From NCBI RefSeq assembly GCF_020181595.1, contig NZ_CP084028.1, positions 1,191,893 through 1,255,892 on the forward strand: a stretch of 64,000 nt of DNA. The letters run 5' to 3'. Origin of the DNA: [Mycobacterium] vasticus. GTDB taxonomy: Bacteria; Actinomycetota; Actinomycetes; Mycobacteriales; Mycobacteriaceae. Shown here piece after piece: positions 14,371 to 24,135 of the stretch; position 1 is the first letter of the stretch; each line of letters begins with the position of its first letter. The notes under the pieces were generated by a model that searched no databases, had not been told where the DNA came from, and saw only the letters and a list, made by a program, of their open reading frames with translations. The translations under genes were made by a program, and so were the position numbers.

Positions 14371-15159
14371 TCAGGCCGAGCTGGTTTGGGTGTCGGGATG
14401 ATCGCGCAGGCCCGGCAGCAGGTGCAGTGTGACCGGCCAACGGTCGGCCGGGGGACCGAACGCCTTGCGGGCATTCCCGACGATCTTTTTGCCAATCAGG
14501 CGGTTTCCGATCGCCCCGATCAGGGCGCCCAGTCCGACCGGCAACAGCTTGCCGAACGCCAGTGCTCCGCGGCGCAGGGTGAAGCGTTTGACGAAGTGCC
14601 GCATCAACCGGGAGTTCAGCTCCTTGACTGCCGGTAGCGGTATCGCGGCCACCCCGGCCGACCCCTCGGCCAGCCATGCGCCGCCGGTGCGGCCCGAGCC
14701 GAGCAGATCGGTGATGGCGCTCTTACCCTCGTCGCCGACCAGCACCGACAGCACCAGGGCGCGTCGGCGCTCCCGATTGTCCACGGGAATGCCGTACACC
14801 TCGGCGATCGACAGTACGAAGAACGCGGTGGCCTCCAGGAAGACCGCGGTCTCGCCGGCGACCGCCGACAGGGCCATCAGGGTGCCGATCGCCGGGATCG
14901 CCGCGGTGGCGCCGACGGCGGCGCCGCTGGCCGTCGCGGCCGCGAGATATCGCTTCTCCAGTCTGGCCACCACCTGCGCCGGGCCGGCGTCGGGTTGGAC
15001 GCGGCGCACTCGCTGCACGTAGGCGCGCACCGCGGGGCCCTGTACTCGTTCGCTGCGTTCGATGACCTGCGACAACACTCGGGCTGTCATGCCCGGCTTG
15101 CCTTGGTCGGGGGTCGGCGTCAGCTCCTGCGTCGGCCGCCGCCGTCGAAAGATGCCCAT
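14371..15159 (-). CDS. Conserved membrane-associated protein (Rv1249c-like)
   Basis: A 262-aa protein, the same length as Rv1249c from memory. The basic N-terminus is [12 protein letters not shown] helical region follows, then a hydrophobic Ala/Gly-rich stretch near residues 75-125 ([40 protein letters not shown]) and a second one near 205-225 ([20 protein letters not shown]). These suggest two membrane-inserting segments. Function is unknown. The ATG at 15159 was chosen because GGGAGGG lies six bases upstream; an upstream in-frame ATG at 15174 lacks a ribosome site. It lies upstream of kgd on the same strand but 124 bases away. Conserved next to kgd in mycobacteria, which may hint at a link but proves nothing. 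Confidence 0.8.
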   Translation of the reverse strand: MGIFRRRRPTQELTPTPDQGKPGMTARVLSQVIERSERVQGPAVRAYVQRVRRVQPDAGPAQVVARLEKRYLAAATASGAAVGATAAIPAIGTLMALSAVAGETAVFLEATAFFVLSIAEVYGIPVDNRERRRALVLSVLVGDEGKSAITDLLGSGRTGGAWLAEGSAGVAAIPLPAVKELNSRLMRHFVKRFTLRRGALAFGKLLPVGLGALIGAIGNRLIGKKIVGNARKAFGPPADRWPVTLHLLPGLRDHPDTQTSSA

Positions 15160-15330
15160 AGGTTGCCCTCCCATTGCGGCTCAGTTCTGTTCAGGCTAAC
15201 GCCCCCAAAGATGTCTACCCGCTCCGAACGTCCGGTCAGCGAACCACCGCACCGGGGCCGCGAGTTGTTGTCGCCGACATCTGTCCGTAGCGTCGCATCG
15301 AGGTGGCGCAGCGATGGGAGGAACGGCGCT

Positions 15331-17214
15331 TTGAGCGAGCCGGTCAACCCGTGGAACGCACTGTGGGCGATGTTGCTCGGGTTCTTCGTGATCCTGGTCG
15401 ATTCCACGATCGTGGCGGTGGCCAATCCCAGCATCATGGTGGCCCTGGGGGTCGGCTACGACACCGTGATCTGGGTGACCAGCTCCTACCTGCTGGCCTA
15501 CGCGGTGCCACTGCTGGTGGCCGGGCGGCTCGGTGACCGGTTCGGCCCGAAGAACCTCTACCTGATCGGGCTGGCGGTGTTCACCGGCGCCTCGCTGTGG
15601 TGCGGCCTGGCCGGGGGCATCGAGATGCTGATCATCGCGCGCGCAGTGCAGGGCCTGGGCGCCGCCCTGCTGACCCCGCAGACCCTGTCGGTGATCACCC
15701 GGACCTTCCCGGCGGACCGGCGCGGCATGGCGATGGCTGTCTGGGGTGCGACCGCGGGAGTGGCGACCCTGGTCGGCCCGCTGGTCGGCGGGGTGTTGGT
15801 GGACCGGCTCGGCTGGGAGTGGATCTTCTTCGTCAACGTCCCGATCGGTGTCGTCGGCCTGGTCATGGCCGTCGTGCTGATCCCCGACCTGCCGATTCAG
15901 CGGCATCGATTCGACCTGATCGGGATGGTGCTGTCGGGGATCGGGCTGTTCCTGGTGGTGTTCGCCCTGCAGGAAGGCGAATCGCAGGGGTGGGCGCTGT
16001 GGATCTGGGCGCTGATCGGCGGCGGCCTGTTGTTCCTGGCGGTGTTCGTCTACTGGCAGGCGGTGATGAACGGCGAGCCGCTGGTGCCACTGCATATCTT
16101 CCGCGACCTCGACTTCGGCCTGTCCAACATCGGGGTGGCCGTCATCGGGTTCGCGGCCACCGGGATCGTGCTGCCGGTGATGTTCTACGCGCAGGTGGTG
16201 TGCGGCATGTCGCCGACGCGATCGGCGCTGCTGACCGCGCCGATGTCGATCGTCACCGGGATACTCGCTCCGGTTGTCGGCAAGATCGTCGACCGGGCCC
16301 ATCCGCGGACCGTGGTCGGATTCGGCTTCTCGCTGCTGGCGGTCGCACTGACGTGGCTGTCGTTCGAGATGACACCGATGACGCCGATCTGGCGGCTGTT
16401 GCTGCCGTTCGCGGCGATGGGCGGCGGCATGGCGTTCATCTGGTCGCCGCTGGCCACCACCGCCACCCGTAACCTTCCGCCGCAGCTGGCCGGTGCCGGA
16501 TCGGGCGTCTACAACGCGACCCGTCAGGTGGGAGCGGTGCTGGGCAGTGCCGGCATGGCCGCGTTCATGACGTCGCGGATCGCGGCGAACATGCCCCCGA
16601 TGCCGGGTGGGCCCGGAGCGGGGCACCTCGGGCTGCACCTGCCGGAGTTCCTGCACGAGCCGTTCGCGATGGCGATGTCGGAGTCGGCGCTGCTGCCCGC
16701 GTTCATCACGCTGTTCGGGGTGGCCGCGGCGCTGTTCATGGTCGGCTACGTCTTCGATCCCCGGCGGCGGACGGCCGGGCCGGAGTTCCTTGCGGACGCG
16801 GGTCCGGCCGATGAACCGCAGCCGGTCAAGCGGCGGGTGGAGCGCGTCAGCATTCCCCGCCGCTTCGCCGAGGCCGACGTGCCGCACGGGGCCGACCGGC
16901 CGACGATGGTGATCCCGCGCCTCACGGTCACGCCGATGGCGCCCTTCACCCCCGTCGCCGCCGCTCCTGCCGTCGCTCCCGTCGCCCCTGTTGCCCGAGC
17001 GGTCCGGGTCCGCTACGAAGACCCGATCACCGAACCGCTGACCCGCAACGGGTTTCACGTCGAGGCCGGCCAGCATTTCCGTCCGGTGGTCAATGGAACT
17101 CCGGTGCCGGACGTGCTGGCCAAGTTCGGGATCACCGGTCAGCCCTCGACGCGCCGCAACCGGCACTACCGCGAAGATCCCGATGACACCGACCGCATCG
17201 GTCGGCGCCTCTGA
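15331..17214 (+). CDS. MFS drug exporter, DHA2 (14-helix) type
   Basis: A 627-aa major facilitator exporter. About 14 hydrophobic segments begin at residue 10. The cytoplasmic loop motif A ([13 protein letters not shown]) follows helix 2, and the antiporter motif C region [17 protein letters not shown] lies in helix 5. These mark the proton-driven DHA2 family to which EmrB and QacA belong. The last 130 residues after the final helix are a hydrophilic, Pro/Ala-rich cytoplasmic tail ([16 protein letters not shown]), longer than usual. The TTG start at 15331 is chosen for the GGGAGGA ribosome site eight bases ahead and for starting just before helix 1. Corresponds to Rv1250. It is convergent with lprE, with only three bases between the two genes. 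Confidence 0.88.
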   Translation: MSEPVNPWNALWAMLLGFFVILVDSTIVAVANPSIMVALGVGYDTVIWVTSSYLLAYAVPLLVAGRLGDRFGPKNLYLIGLAVFTGASLWCGLAGGIEMLIIARAVQGLGAALLTPQTLSVITRTFPADRRGMAMAVWGATAGVATLVGPLVGGVLVDRLGWEWIFFVNVPIGVVGLVMAVVLIPDLPIQRHRFDLIGMVLSGIGLFLVVFALQEGESQGWALWIWALIGGGLLFLAVFVYWQAVMNGEPLVPLHIFRDLDFGLSNIGVAVIGFAATGIVLPVMFYAQVVCGMSPTRSALLTAPMSIVTGILAPVVGKIVDRAHPRTVVGFGFSLLAVALTWLSFEMTPMTPIWRLLLPFAAMGGGMAFIWSPLATTATRNLPPQLAGAGSGVYNATRQVGAVLGSAGMAAFMTSRIAANMPPMPGGPGAGHLGLHLPEFLHEPFAMAMSESALLPAFITLFGVAAALFMVGYVFDPRRRTAGPEFLADAGPADEPQPVKRRVERVSIPRRFAEADVPHGADRPTMVIPRLTVTPMAPFTPVAAAPAVAPVAPVARAVRVRYEDPITEPLTRNGFHVEAGQHFRPVVNGTPVPDVLAKFGITGQPSTRRNRHYREDPDDTDRIGRRL

Positions 17215-17217
17215 CGG

Positions 17218-17781
17218 CTATCGGGCGGTGTTGCCGACGATCTCCACGCCCTTGCCGTTCCAGTGGAACTTCACGGTCCCGGACAATCCCGGGATGCCGC
17301 TGGCGGTCTGCAGCGCCACCGTGTCGCCGTTGCTCTGGGCCAGGTCGATCCCGCTGAACCCGTAGGTGTCCGGCACGGTCTGCGGGAGGAACTGCCCGAG
17401 GTGAAAGAGCACAGCGCGCCTGCTCGGATTCTCGGCGTTGGTGTTGGCCTTCACGATCACCGCTGACAGGTCGGCGCAGTCGCTGTAGTTGCCGGTCACC
17501 GGTTCCGGGCTCCACGGTTGACCGCTGCGTGGGTCGCGGGGCAACTCCGAGACGGCCTTGGCGATCGCCGGGGCGGCCAGATTGACCGCGCACGGGTCGG
17601 CGGGATCGGTGGCGGTGCTGGGAGCCGGCGCGGCGGCCGACGGCGGAGCGGCGGCCGGAGGGCTGGTGTTCTGCGGTGTTTTGGCGACGGTGGAGTCACC
17701 GGAACCGCACCCGGCCAGCAGAATCGCGGCCAGCGCGCCGACCACGGCCAACGGCTTCACTGCACCCGACACATCGGGCAC
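17218..17781 (-). CDS. lprE: LprE-like lipoprotein (LppP/LprE family)
   Basis: A 187-aa predicted lipoprotein. The signal segment LAVVGALAAILLAGC has lipobox LLAGC with the lipidated cysteine at about residue 25. A Pro/Ala-rich linker follows (residues 35-60), then the LppP/LprE domain with paired cysteines (DPCAVNLA and NYSDCADLS) and the conserved PRDPRSGQPWSPEPVTGNY and GQFLPQTVPDTYGF. The function of this mycobacterial surface lipoprotein family is not defined, although M. tuberculosis LprE has been linked to macrophage survival. The GTG at 17781 is likely but not certain; internal GTG codons follow. Divergent from deaD. Confidence 0.85.
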   Translation of the reverse strand: MPDVSGAVKPLAVVGALAAILLAGCGSGDSTVAKTPQNTSPPAAAPPSAAAPAPSTATDPADPCAVNLAAPAIAKAVSELPRDPRSGQPWSPEPVTGNYSDCADLSAVIVKANTNAENPSRRAVLFHLGQFLPQTVPDTYGFSGIDLAQSNGDTVALQTASGIPGLSGTVKFHWNGKGVEIVGNTAR

Positions 17782-17862
17782 CGTACCGTCGTGCGGAGGC
17801 CATCGCCGGGAGGCGCGGCGGGGATGAAGGACGACGGCGACAGATCGGCGCCCCGTTGCCCG

Positions 17863-17868
17863 TAGACT
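17863..17868 (+). promoter_or_regulatory. -10 element of the deaD promoter
   Basis: TAGACT (TANNNT) lies ten bases before the deaD ATG, so the transcript would have almost no leader. No Shine-Dalgarno motif is present. Confidence 0.4.
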
Positions 17869-17878
17869 GCTAGGCGCT

Positions 17879-19576
17879 ATGACCTCGCCTGACGCCCCCG
17901 ATGTGACCTTCGCCGACCTGCAAATCCACCCTTCGGTCCTGCAGGCCGTCGCCGACGTCGGGTACGAGACCCCGTCGGCGATTCAGGCCGCCACCATCCC
18001 GGCGTTGCTGCAGGGCTCCGATGTCGTCGGGCTGGCGCAGACCGGCACCGGCAAGACCGCCGCGTTCGCCATCCCGATCCTGTCGCGCATCGACGTCACC
18101 AGCAAGGCCACCCAGGCGCTGGTGCTGGCGCCGACTCGCGAGCTGGCGCTGCAGGTGGCCGAGGCGTTCGGCCGCTACGGGGCGCATCTGCCGCGGGTCA
18201 ACGTGCTGCCGATCTACGGCGGCGCGTCCTACACCGTGCAGCTGTCCGGCCTCAAACGCGGCGCCCAGGTGGTGGTCGGCACCCCCGGCCGGGTCATCGA
18301 CCACCTGGAGCGCGGCACCCTGGACCTGTCGCACCTGGACTACCTGGTGCTCGACGAGGCCGACGAGATGCTGCAGATGGGCTTCGCCGAGGACGTCGAG
18401 CGCATCCTGTCCGACACCCCGGAATACAAGCAGGTGGCGTTGTTCTCGGCGACCATGCCGCCGGCGATCCGCCGGATCACCGCCAAGTACCTGCATGAGC
18501 CGGTCGAGGTCACCGTCAAGGCCAAGACCGCGACCGCGGAGAACATCACCCAGCGCTACATCGAGGTCGCCGGCCCGCGCAAGATGGACGCCCTGACCCG
18601 GGTGCTCGAAGTTGAGCCGTTCGAAGCGATGATCGTGTTCGTCCGCACCAAGCAGGCCACCGAAGAGGTCGCCGAAAAGCTGCGTGCTCGGGGCTTTTCA
18701 GCATCCGCCATCAACGGTGACATCGCCCAGGCGCAGCGTGAGCGCACCATCACGGGGCTCAAGAACGGCAATATCGACATCCTGGTCGCCACCGACGTGG
18801 CCGCACGCGGCCTGGATGTGGACCGCATCTCGCACGTCGTCAACTACGACATCCCCAATGACCCCGAGGCCTACGTGCACCGGATCGGGCGCACCGGCCG
18901 CGCCGGCCGGTCCGGGATCGCGCTGCTGTTCGTCAGCCCGCGGGAACGCCACCTGCTCAAGCTGATCGAGAAGGTGACGCGGCAGAAGCTGATCGCCTCC
19001 GATCTGCCCAGCGTCGACGACGTCAACGCGCAGCGGGTGTCGAAGTTCGCCGACGCCATCACCACCCATCTGGGCGGGTCGGGCATCGAGTTGTTCCGCC
19101 GCCTGGTCGAGGACTACAGCCGCGAGCACAACGTGCCGATGGCCGACATCGCCGCGGCGCTGGCGTTGCAGTCCCGCGACGGCGAGGCGTTCCTGATGGT
19201 GGAGCCTCCGCCGGACAAGCGACGTGAGCGCGTCAAGCCGGATCGTGACGGCGGCCGCGACGACCGCAAGGGCCCCCCGAAGGAAGGCTTTGCCACCTAC
19301 CGCATCTCGGTGGGTAAGCGGCACAAGGTCAACCCGGGTGCCATCGTCGGAGCGCTGGCCAACGAAGGCGGACTGCGCCGCAGCGACTTCGGCCACATCA
19401 GTATCCGGGTGGACCACTCGCTGGTGGAACTGCCGGCCAAGCTGTCCGGTAAGACGTTCAAAGCCCTTGAGCAGACTCGTATTCAGGGCCAGTTGATCAA
19501 CCTGCGCCGTGATCACGCAGCCGGAAAGCCCGAGCGCCGCGGGGAGGGCGGGGCGCACCGGAAACGGATGGAATGA
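17879..19576 (+). CDS. deaD: DEAD-box RNA helicase, CsdA/DeaD type
   Basis: A 565-aa ATP-dependent RNA helicase. The Q motif (TFADLQIHPSVLQAV...PSAIQ) is at residues 10-40. Motif I AQTGTGKT lies at about 53-60, then PTRELALQVA (Ia), TPGRVIDHL (Ib), DEAD (VLDEADEML), SAT (LFSATMPP), and in the second RecA lobe IVFVRTKQ, ATDVAARGLDVD and HRIGRTGRAGR. The C-terminal region after about residue 430 contains a DbpA/CsdA-type RNA-binding domain (YRISVGKRHKVNPGAIVGAL) and a basic tail (AAGKPERRGEGGAHRKRME). Such helicases help ribosome assembly and RNA turnover, especially in the cold. Its stop overlaps the ATG of the acyltransferase by four bases. Confidence 0.95.
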   Translation: MTSPDAPDVTFADLQIHPSVLQAVADVGYETPSAIQAATIPALLQGSDVVGLAQTGTGKTAAFAIPILSRIDVTSKATQALVLAPTRELALQVAEAFGRYGAHLPRVNVLPIYGGASYTVQLSGLKRGAQVVVGTPGRVIDHLERGTLDLSHLDYLVLDEADEMLQMGFAEDVERILSDTPEYKQVALFSATMPPAIRRITAKYLHEPVEVTVKAKTATAENITQRYIEVAGPRKMDALTRVLEVEPFEAMIVFVRTKQATEEVAEKLRARGFSASAINGDIAQAQRERTITGLKNGNIDILVATDVAARGLDVDRISHVVNYDIPNDPEAYVHRIGRTGRAGRSGIALLFVSPRERHLLKLIEKVTRQKLIASDLPSVDDVNAQRVSKFADAITTHLGGSGIELFRRLVEDYSREHNVPMADIAAALALQSRDGEAFLMVEPPPDKRRERVKPDRDGGRDDRKGPPKEGFATYRISVGKRHKVNPGAIVGALANEGGLRRSDFGHISIRVDHSLVELPAKLSGKTFKALEQTRIQGQLINLRRDHAAGKPERRGEGGAHRKRME

Positions 19577-20766
19577 CACCGCTGCGCGAGCAGGACGTCG
19601 CACAGGGTGGGCTGGAACAGGTCGCTCATGTGGACCGGGTCGCCTCGCTGACCGGTGTTCGCGCGGTGGCGGCGATCCTGGTGGTCGGCACTCACGCGGC
19701 CTACACCACCGGCAAGTACACCCACGGCTACGCCGGTCTGGCGGGTTCCCGGATGGAGATCGGGGTGCCGATCTTCTTCGTGCTCTCGGGTTTTCTGCTG
19801 TTTCGGCCGTGGGTGCGCGCTACCGCATTCGGGCGTCCGGACCCGTCGGTGCGCCGCTACGCCTGGCATCGGGTGCGGCGGATCATGCCGGCCTATGTCG
19901 TGACGGTGCTGCTGGCCTATGTGATCTACCACTACCGGACCGGCGGCCCGAATCCCGGCCACAACTGGATCGGCCTGCTGCGCAACCTGACGCTGACCCA
20001 GATCTACACCGACAACTACATGTTCGGCTACATACATCAGGGCCTCACCCAGATGTGGAGTCTCGCAGTCGAAGTCGCCTTCTATGTGGTGCTTCCGCTG
20101 CTGGCCTGGCTGACGCTGGTCGGGTTGTGCCGTCGGCAGTGGCGACCGTGGCTGCTGCTGGCGGGGCTGGCGGTCATCGCCGCGATCACCCCGGCCTGGC
20201 TGACTCTGGTGCACGCGGGCGACTACCTGCCCGATGGCGCCCGACTGTGGCTGCCGGCCTATCTGGCCTGGTTCGTCGCCGGGATGGTGCTGGCGGTGCT
20301 ACAGGCCATGGGTGTGCGCTGCTACGGATTCGTGGCGATTCCGTTGGCGCTCATCTGTTATCTGATCGCGTCGACTCCGCTCGCCGGGGAGCCCACCACA
20401 TCGCCGGCCAAGCTGTCGGAGGCTCTGGTCAAGGCTGGTTTCTACGCGGTGATCGCCGCGCTGGCGGTGGCGCCGCTGGCCCTGGGCAACTCGGGCCTGT
20501 ACGCCAGGGCGCTGGCGAGCCGGCCGATGGTGTTCCTGGGGGAGATCTCGTATGAGATCTTCCTGGTCCACCTGGTGCTCATGGAGGTGGTGATGGTCAA
20601 CGTGCTGCACTACCCGGTCTACACCGGCTCGATGCTGAACCTGTTCGTGGTGACCATGATCGTCACCGTGCCGGTGTCCTGGCTGTTGCACCGGTTCACC
20701 CGCGTGAAGCCCCCTCGCCCCCTCGCCGAGCGTGAACCTGGTTTCACTCCCAGCGATCGAGAGTGA
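19573..20766 (+). CDS. Acyltransferase 3 family membrane protein (Rv1254-like)
   Basis: A 397-aa integral membrane acyltransferase of the OafA/YrhL/Rv1254 family. The motif SLTGVRAVAAILVVGTHAAY near residue 25 holds the catalytic histidine. The conserved IPIFFVLSGFLLFRPW-type motif follows (here VPIFFVLSGFLLFRPW), then the RRYAWHRVRRIMPAY basic loop and about ten membrane segments to GEISYEIFLVHLVLMEVVM. These enzymes move acyl groups onto cell-envelope glycans or glycolipids; the acceptor is not predictable. Translationally coupled to deaD through an ATGA overlap. The last codons lie inside the inverted repeat at 20724-20780. Confidence 0.88.
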   Translation: MTPLREQDVAQGGLEQVAHVDRVASLTGVRAVAAILVVGTHAAYTTGKYTHGYAGLAGSRMEIGVPIFFVLSGFLLFRPWVRATAFGRPDPSVRRYAWHRVRRIMPAYVVTVLLAYVIYHYRTGGPNPGHNWIGLLRNLTLTQIYTDNYMFGYIHQGLTQMWSLAVEVAFYVVLPLLAWLTLVGLCRRQWRPWLLLAGLAVIAAITPAWLTLVHAGDYLPDGARLWLPAYLAWFVAGMVLAVLQAMGVRCYGFVAIPLALICYLIASTPLAGEPTTSPAKLSEALVKAGFYAVIAALAVAPLALGNSGLYARALASRPMVFLGEISYEIFLVHLVLMEVVMVNVLHYPVYTGSMLNLFVVTMIVTVPVSWLLHRFTRVKPPRPLAEREPGFTPSDRE

Positions 20767-20780
20767 ACCTAGGTTCACCG
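20724..20780. terminator. Bidirectional hairpin between the acyltransferase and TetR genes
   Basis: A segment around GTGAACCTGGTTTCAC (20732-20747) can pair with the reverse complement of a later segment holding the perfect palindrome GTGAACCTAGGTTCAC (20763-20778). This gives an imperfect stem of about 20 bp with a short loop. The 5' flank CGCCGAGCGTG is shared with the hairpin at 3758. It lies where two convergent genes end, and overlaps the last codons of the acyltransferase. The palindrome alone could also be a protein-binding site. Confidence 0.55.
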
Positions 20781-21386
20781 CCGGCGGGGAGTGGGGGCGC
20801 GGGTGGCGGTGGCGCCTGGCGACACCACGACCGGCACCACGAACTCGGTCAGCATGGCGCGCTCGTCGTCGGCGTCGCGGCCCGGGAAACTCAACAACGA
20901 CGTCATCACCCGGACCACCCAACGGGCGCGCTGCTCCACGACCTCGGGGTCGTCGGTGCCCAGCGCGGACAGGAAGGTCCGGACCATTGCGGCGATGACG
21001 TCGGACTGTTCGGCCATCGCGACACCGATCGGCGGGCCGGTCTCGGCGAACCAGGACGCCAGCGACGGATTGCTGCGCACCAGGGTCAAAGACTCGGTGA
21101 TCCCGGTGACCAACCGCTGCGCCGGGTCGTCGATACCGGCCAGGCGCTGGGTCAACTCCTGATACAGCGTGTTGGCCCAGCGGTGCACGTAAGCGGTGTA
21201 GAGCGCATCACGGCTTTCGAAGTACCGATACAACGTGGCACGGGAACAGCCTGCCGCGCGGGCGATCTCGTTCATGCCGACCGAGGCGGGGTCGCGCTCG
21301 GCGAACAGCTTCTCGGCGGCGTCGAGGATCTTCTCGGCCGCCAGTTCGCCGCGCTGGTCGGACAGCCAGGCCCGGCCGGCCATCAT
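20775..21386 (-). CDS. TetR-family regulator (Rv1255c-like), coupled to cyp130
   Basis: A 203-aa TetR repressor. The helix-turn-helix lies at about residues 16-62 (EKILDAAEKLFAERDPASVG...GCSRATLYRYFESRDAL). The C-terminal ligand/dimer domain is helical and ends in a basic tail (TRAPTPRRR). The ATG at 21386 overlaps the cyp130 stop (ATGA), so the regulator is translated from the cyp130 message. The obvious target is the cyp130 promoter, where an inverted repeat covers the -10 region. The inducer is unknown but is probably a CYP130 substrate or lipid-like ligand. Confidence 0.88.
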   Translation of the reverse strand: MMAGRAWLSDQRGELAAEKILDAAEKLFAERDPASVGMNEIARAAGCSRATLYRYFESRDALYTAYVHRWANTLYQELTQRLAGIDDPAQRLVTGITESLTLVRSNPSLASWFAETGPPIGVAMAEQSDVIAAMVRTFLSALGTDDPEVVEQRARWVVRVMTSLLSFPGRDADDERAMLTEFVVPVVVSPGATATRAPTPRRR

Positions 21387-22603
21387 GACCCGACGGTGAA
21401 CGGTACCGTCACGGGGCGGCGCACATAACTGCCACCGGCCCAGCTGATCCCGGCTTCGTCGACCGAATAGTCCGGGCACCGGGCCAGCAGTTCCTCCAGC
21501 GCCACCCGGGCCTGCATTCTCGCGGCCTGGTTGCCGATGCAGTGGTGTGCGCCGTAGCCGAAGCTCAGGATCTGACGCGGCTTGCGCAGCACGTCGAGTT
21601 CCTCTGCGGTGGGCCCGAATTGGCGCTCGTCACGGTTGGCCGAGCCGTACAGCAGCAGGGCCCGCCGGCCGGCCGGAATGGTGCTGTCGCCGATGGTCAC
21701 GTCGCGGGTGGCGGTGCGGGCCAGGCCCTGCACCGGTGAGGTCATCCGCAGCAGTTCCTCGACAGCCTCGTTGATCAGTGTCGGGTCGTCGACCAGCAGC
21801 TTGCGCTGATCCGGGTGTTGATGCAGCAGTTGCGTTGAGCCGCCGAGCATTCCGGTGGTGGTGTCGTTGCCGCCGGTGACCATGGTGAACGCGAAGGCCA
21901 GGATCGCGAAGATCCCGGCGTCGTCTCCGGGGGCGCCCATGCCCGCCGCCACCAGATGCGACACGGTGTCCTCGCCCAGGTCGGTGCGGCGTCGTTCGAT
22001 CAGTCCGCTGAAGTATGTCATCATCTCGAGCACCGCGTCCCCGGCCGAGGCGACGCCGTCGGGGTTGATGGTGGCCGCGACGATCGCCTCGGTCCAGCGG
22101 TCGAACTGGGAGCGGTCTTCGGCCGGCACGCCGAGGAAGTGTGCGACGACCATCGAGGGCAGCGGCTTGAACAACTCGGCGACGATGTCGCCGCCGCCGG
22201 CTGCGCGCAGCCGCTCGATACGTTCGACGACGAACGCGCGCACCTCCGGCTCGAGCTGTTTGACGTGGGCCGGAGTGAACGCGCGGGCCACCAGCTTGCG
22301 GAACTCGGTGTGCTGCGGCGGGTCCTGCATCACCATCGGGGGGTTGGCGGCCAGGCCGATCATCTCCAGGTCGCCGTAGTTGATGGTCAGGCCCTTGGCC
22401 GAGGAGAAGGTCTCGTGGTCCGAGGCCGCCGCCCAGACGTCGGCGTGCCGGGACAGCACGTAGTAGTCCTGGCCGGGGTCGTGCTCGGGGACCACATGGT
22501 GGACGGGGTCGTGCTCGCGCAGCGCGGCATACATCGGCCACGGGTTGTGCCAGGTGTCGGCGTTGCACGGCTCGAACTTTGGATGAGACAACACAGATGA
22601 CAT
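21383..22603 (-). CDS. cyp130: Cytochrome P450 CYP130
   Basis: A 406-aa soluble P450. The I-helix oxygen motif is FTMVTGGNDTTTGML (about residues 238-252), the ExxR in EAVEELLRMTSP, and the heme-ligand loop FGYGAHHCIG with the cysteine near residue 349. The N-terminal half (PWPMYAALREHDPVHHVVPE, ETFSSAKGLTINYGDLEMIG) closely follows M. tuberculosis CYP130 as I remember it. That enzyme binds azoles and can N-demethylate dextromethorphan, but its natural substrate is not known. Its own electron-transfer partners are not adjacent. It forms an operon with the downstream tetR gene. Confidence 0.93.
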   Translation of the reverse strand: MSSVLSHPKFEPCNADTWHNPWPMYAALREHDPVHHVVPEHDPGQDYYVLSRHADVWAAASDHETFSSAKGLTINYGDLEMIGLAANPPMVMQDPPQHTEFRKLVARAFTPAHVKQLEPEVRAFVVERIERLRAAGGGDIVAELFKPLPSMVVAHFLGVPAEDRSQFDRWTEAIVAATINPDGVASAGDAVLEMMTYFSGLIERRRTDLGEDTVSHLVAAGMGAPGDDAGIFAILAFAFTMVTGGNDTTTGMLGGSTQLLHQHPDQRKLLVDDPTLINEAVEELLRMTSPVQGLARTATRDVTIGDSTIPAGRRALLLYGSANRDERQFGPTAEELDVLRKPRQILSFGYGAHHCIGNQAARMQARVALEELLARCPDYSVDEAGISWAGGSYVRRPVTVPFTVGS

Positions 22604-22638
22604 GTCTCATGATTACGACATGCGCGCGATGCTGTCAA
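22601..22638 (-). promoter_or_regulatory. cyp130 promoter with overlapping palindromic operator
   Basis: On the minus strand TTGACA (22638-22633), a 17-base spacer and TAATCA (22615-22610) form a near-consensus SigA promoter. The -10 ends six bases before the cyp130 ATG, so the message is leaderless. CATGTC (22601-22606) and GACATG (22617-22622) form a perfect inverted repeat spanning the -10 and the start codon. A second repeat, TGAGACA (22584-22590) with TGTCTCA (22603-22609), overlaps the start. Likely binding site of the co-transcribed TetR protein. Confidence 0.6.
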
Positions 22639-22649
22639 TGCTCAATTCT

Positions 22650-22714
22650 CCGCGGGCGTGCAGAGTTGTCCGCTAAACCCGCAGGTCGAGCCGAGCGTTT
22701 CTGCACGGTCGCGG
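22650..22714. repeat. Intergenic imperfect hairpin, related to the element at 3758
   Basis: A 15-base arm at 22650-22664 pairs with 22700-22714 with two mismatches (core CGTGCAGA/TCTGCACG). The left side GCGTGCAGAGTTGTCCGC differs from GCGTGCACAGTTGTACGC at 3761 in two positions. It lies behind the stop of the FAD oxidase gene (minus strand) and before cyp130, so it may act as a terminator. Confidence 0.5.
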
Positions 22715-22725
22715 GAAGGGGCGGG

Positions 22726-24093
22726 TCAGATACCCGAGCCTGGGTTGAGGATGTTCAGCGGATCCAGCGCGGCTTTGACCCGCTGGTTCAGCGCCATCGC
22801 GTCGGCGCCGAGCTGCTCGGCCAGCCACGGCCGCTTGAGCCGTCCGACCCCGTGCTCGCCGGTGATGGTTCCGCCGAGGGCGATCGCCAGGTCCATGATC
22901 TCGCCGTAGGCGGTCTGCGCGCGGTGAGCCTCGTCGGGATCGCTCGGGTCGTGCACGATCAGCGGGTGGGTGTTGCCGTCGCCGGCGTGCGCGATGACCG
23001 AGATCATCAGCCGGTGGGTGGCTGCGATCTGTTCGATCCCGGTGATCAACTCGCCCAGCCGCGGCAGCGGCACGCCGACATCCTCGAGCAGCAACGGGCC
23101 CTTCGCCTCGACGGCCGGGATGCAGAACCGCCGGGCGGCGACGAATCCCTCGGCCTCAATCGGGTCGTCGGTGGAGAACACGTCCTTGGCGCCGTGCTCG
23201 CCGAATACCCGGGCTATCAGCTCGATGTCCTCGGTGCCGGCGGCCCCCCGCTCGTCTGAGGCCGCCACCAGCATGGCCGCGGCTTCGCGGTCCAGCCCCA
23301 TCCGCAGGTGATCCTCGACGGCGTTGATGGCCACCGAGTCCATGAACTCGAGCATCGACGGCCGCAACCGCCCGGAGATGTCGAGCACCGCCTGCGCCGC
23401 GGCCTCCACCGAGTCGAAAGTGGCCACCACCACCGCCGAGTTGGGTTGGGCCGGCAACAGTCGCAAGGTCACCTCGGTGATCACTCCCAGGGTGCCCTCG
23501 CTGCCGACGAACAGTTTGGTCAGCGAGAGCCCGGCGACGTCCTTGAGCCGGGGCCCGCCGAGGCGCACCGCGGTGCCGTCCGCCAGCACCACCTGGATGC
23601 CCAAGACATAGTCGGTGGTGACGCCGTACTTGACGCAGCACAGCCCGCCGGCGTTGGTGGCGATGTTGCCACCGATGCTGCAGATCTCGAACGACGAAGG
23701 ATCCGGTGGGTACCAGAGTCCTTGTGCCGCTACGGCTTTCTTCACCTCGGCGTTGAACAGTCCGGGCTGGCACACCGCGGTCCGGGTGACGGGGTCGACG
23801 GTGATCTCGCGCATCTTCTCGGTGCACAGCACGATCCCGCCGTCGACGGCGGTGGCGCCGCCGGACAGCCCGGTGCCCGCGCCGCGGGTCACCACCGGAA
23901 TCCGGTGGGTGGTGGCCCAGCGCATGACGGTCTGCACCTCTTCGGTGCGAAGCGGGCGCACCACCGCCAGCGGGTTGCCCGCCGACGGGTCCAGCGCACT
24001 ATCCTGCCGGTAGCCCTCGGTGATCGTGGGGTCGGTGACCACCATGCCCTCGGGCAGGTCGGCGATCAGCTGGGTCAGTGTGTCGGAATCCAC
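22726..24093 (-). CDS. FAD-linked oxidase, GlcD/D-2-hydroxyacid dehydrogenase type (Rv1257c-like)
   Basis: A 455-aa flavoprotein of the VAO/GlcD superfamily. The PCMH FAD-binding domain occupies residues 1-210 with the motifs [40 protein letters not shown] and [18 protein letters not shown]. The C-terminal FAD-oxidase domain carries the metal or substrate residues in [16 protein letters not shown] and [14 protein letters not shown]. Members oxidise 2-hydroxy acids such as glycolate, D-lactate or D-2-hydroxyglutarate; specificity is unresolved. The GTG at 24093 gives exactly the length I recall for Rv1257c. The upstream extension would run towards the divergent udgB start. Confidence 0.88.
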   Translation of the reverse strand: MDSDTLTQLIADLPEGMVVTDPTITEGYRQDSALDPSAGNPLAVVRPLRTEEVQTVMRWATTHRIPVVTRGAGTGLSGGATAVDGGIVLCTEKMREITVDPVTRTAVCQPGLFNAEVKKAVAAQGLWYPPDPSSFEICSIGGNIATNAGGLCCVKYGVTTDYVLGIQVVLADGTAVRLGGPRLKDVAGLSLTKLFVGSEGTLGVITEVTLRLLPAQPNSAVVVATFDSVEAAAQAVLDISGRLRPSMLEFMDSVAINAVEDHLRMGLDREAAAMLVAASDERGAAGTEDIELIARVFGEHGAKDVFSTDDPIEAEGFVAARRFCIPAVEAKGPLLLEDVGVPLPRLGELITGIEQIAATHRLMISVIAHAGDGNTHPLIVHDPSDPDEAHRAQTAYGEIMDLAIALGGTITGEHGVGRLKRPWLAEQLGADAMALNQRVKAALDPLNILNPGSGI

Positions 24094-24135
24094 GCAGGTG
24101 ATCCTACGGAGTTGCTGATCCGGCACGATGGACGA

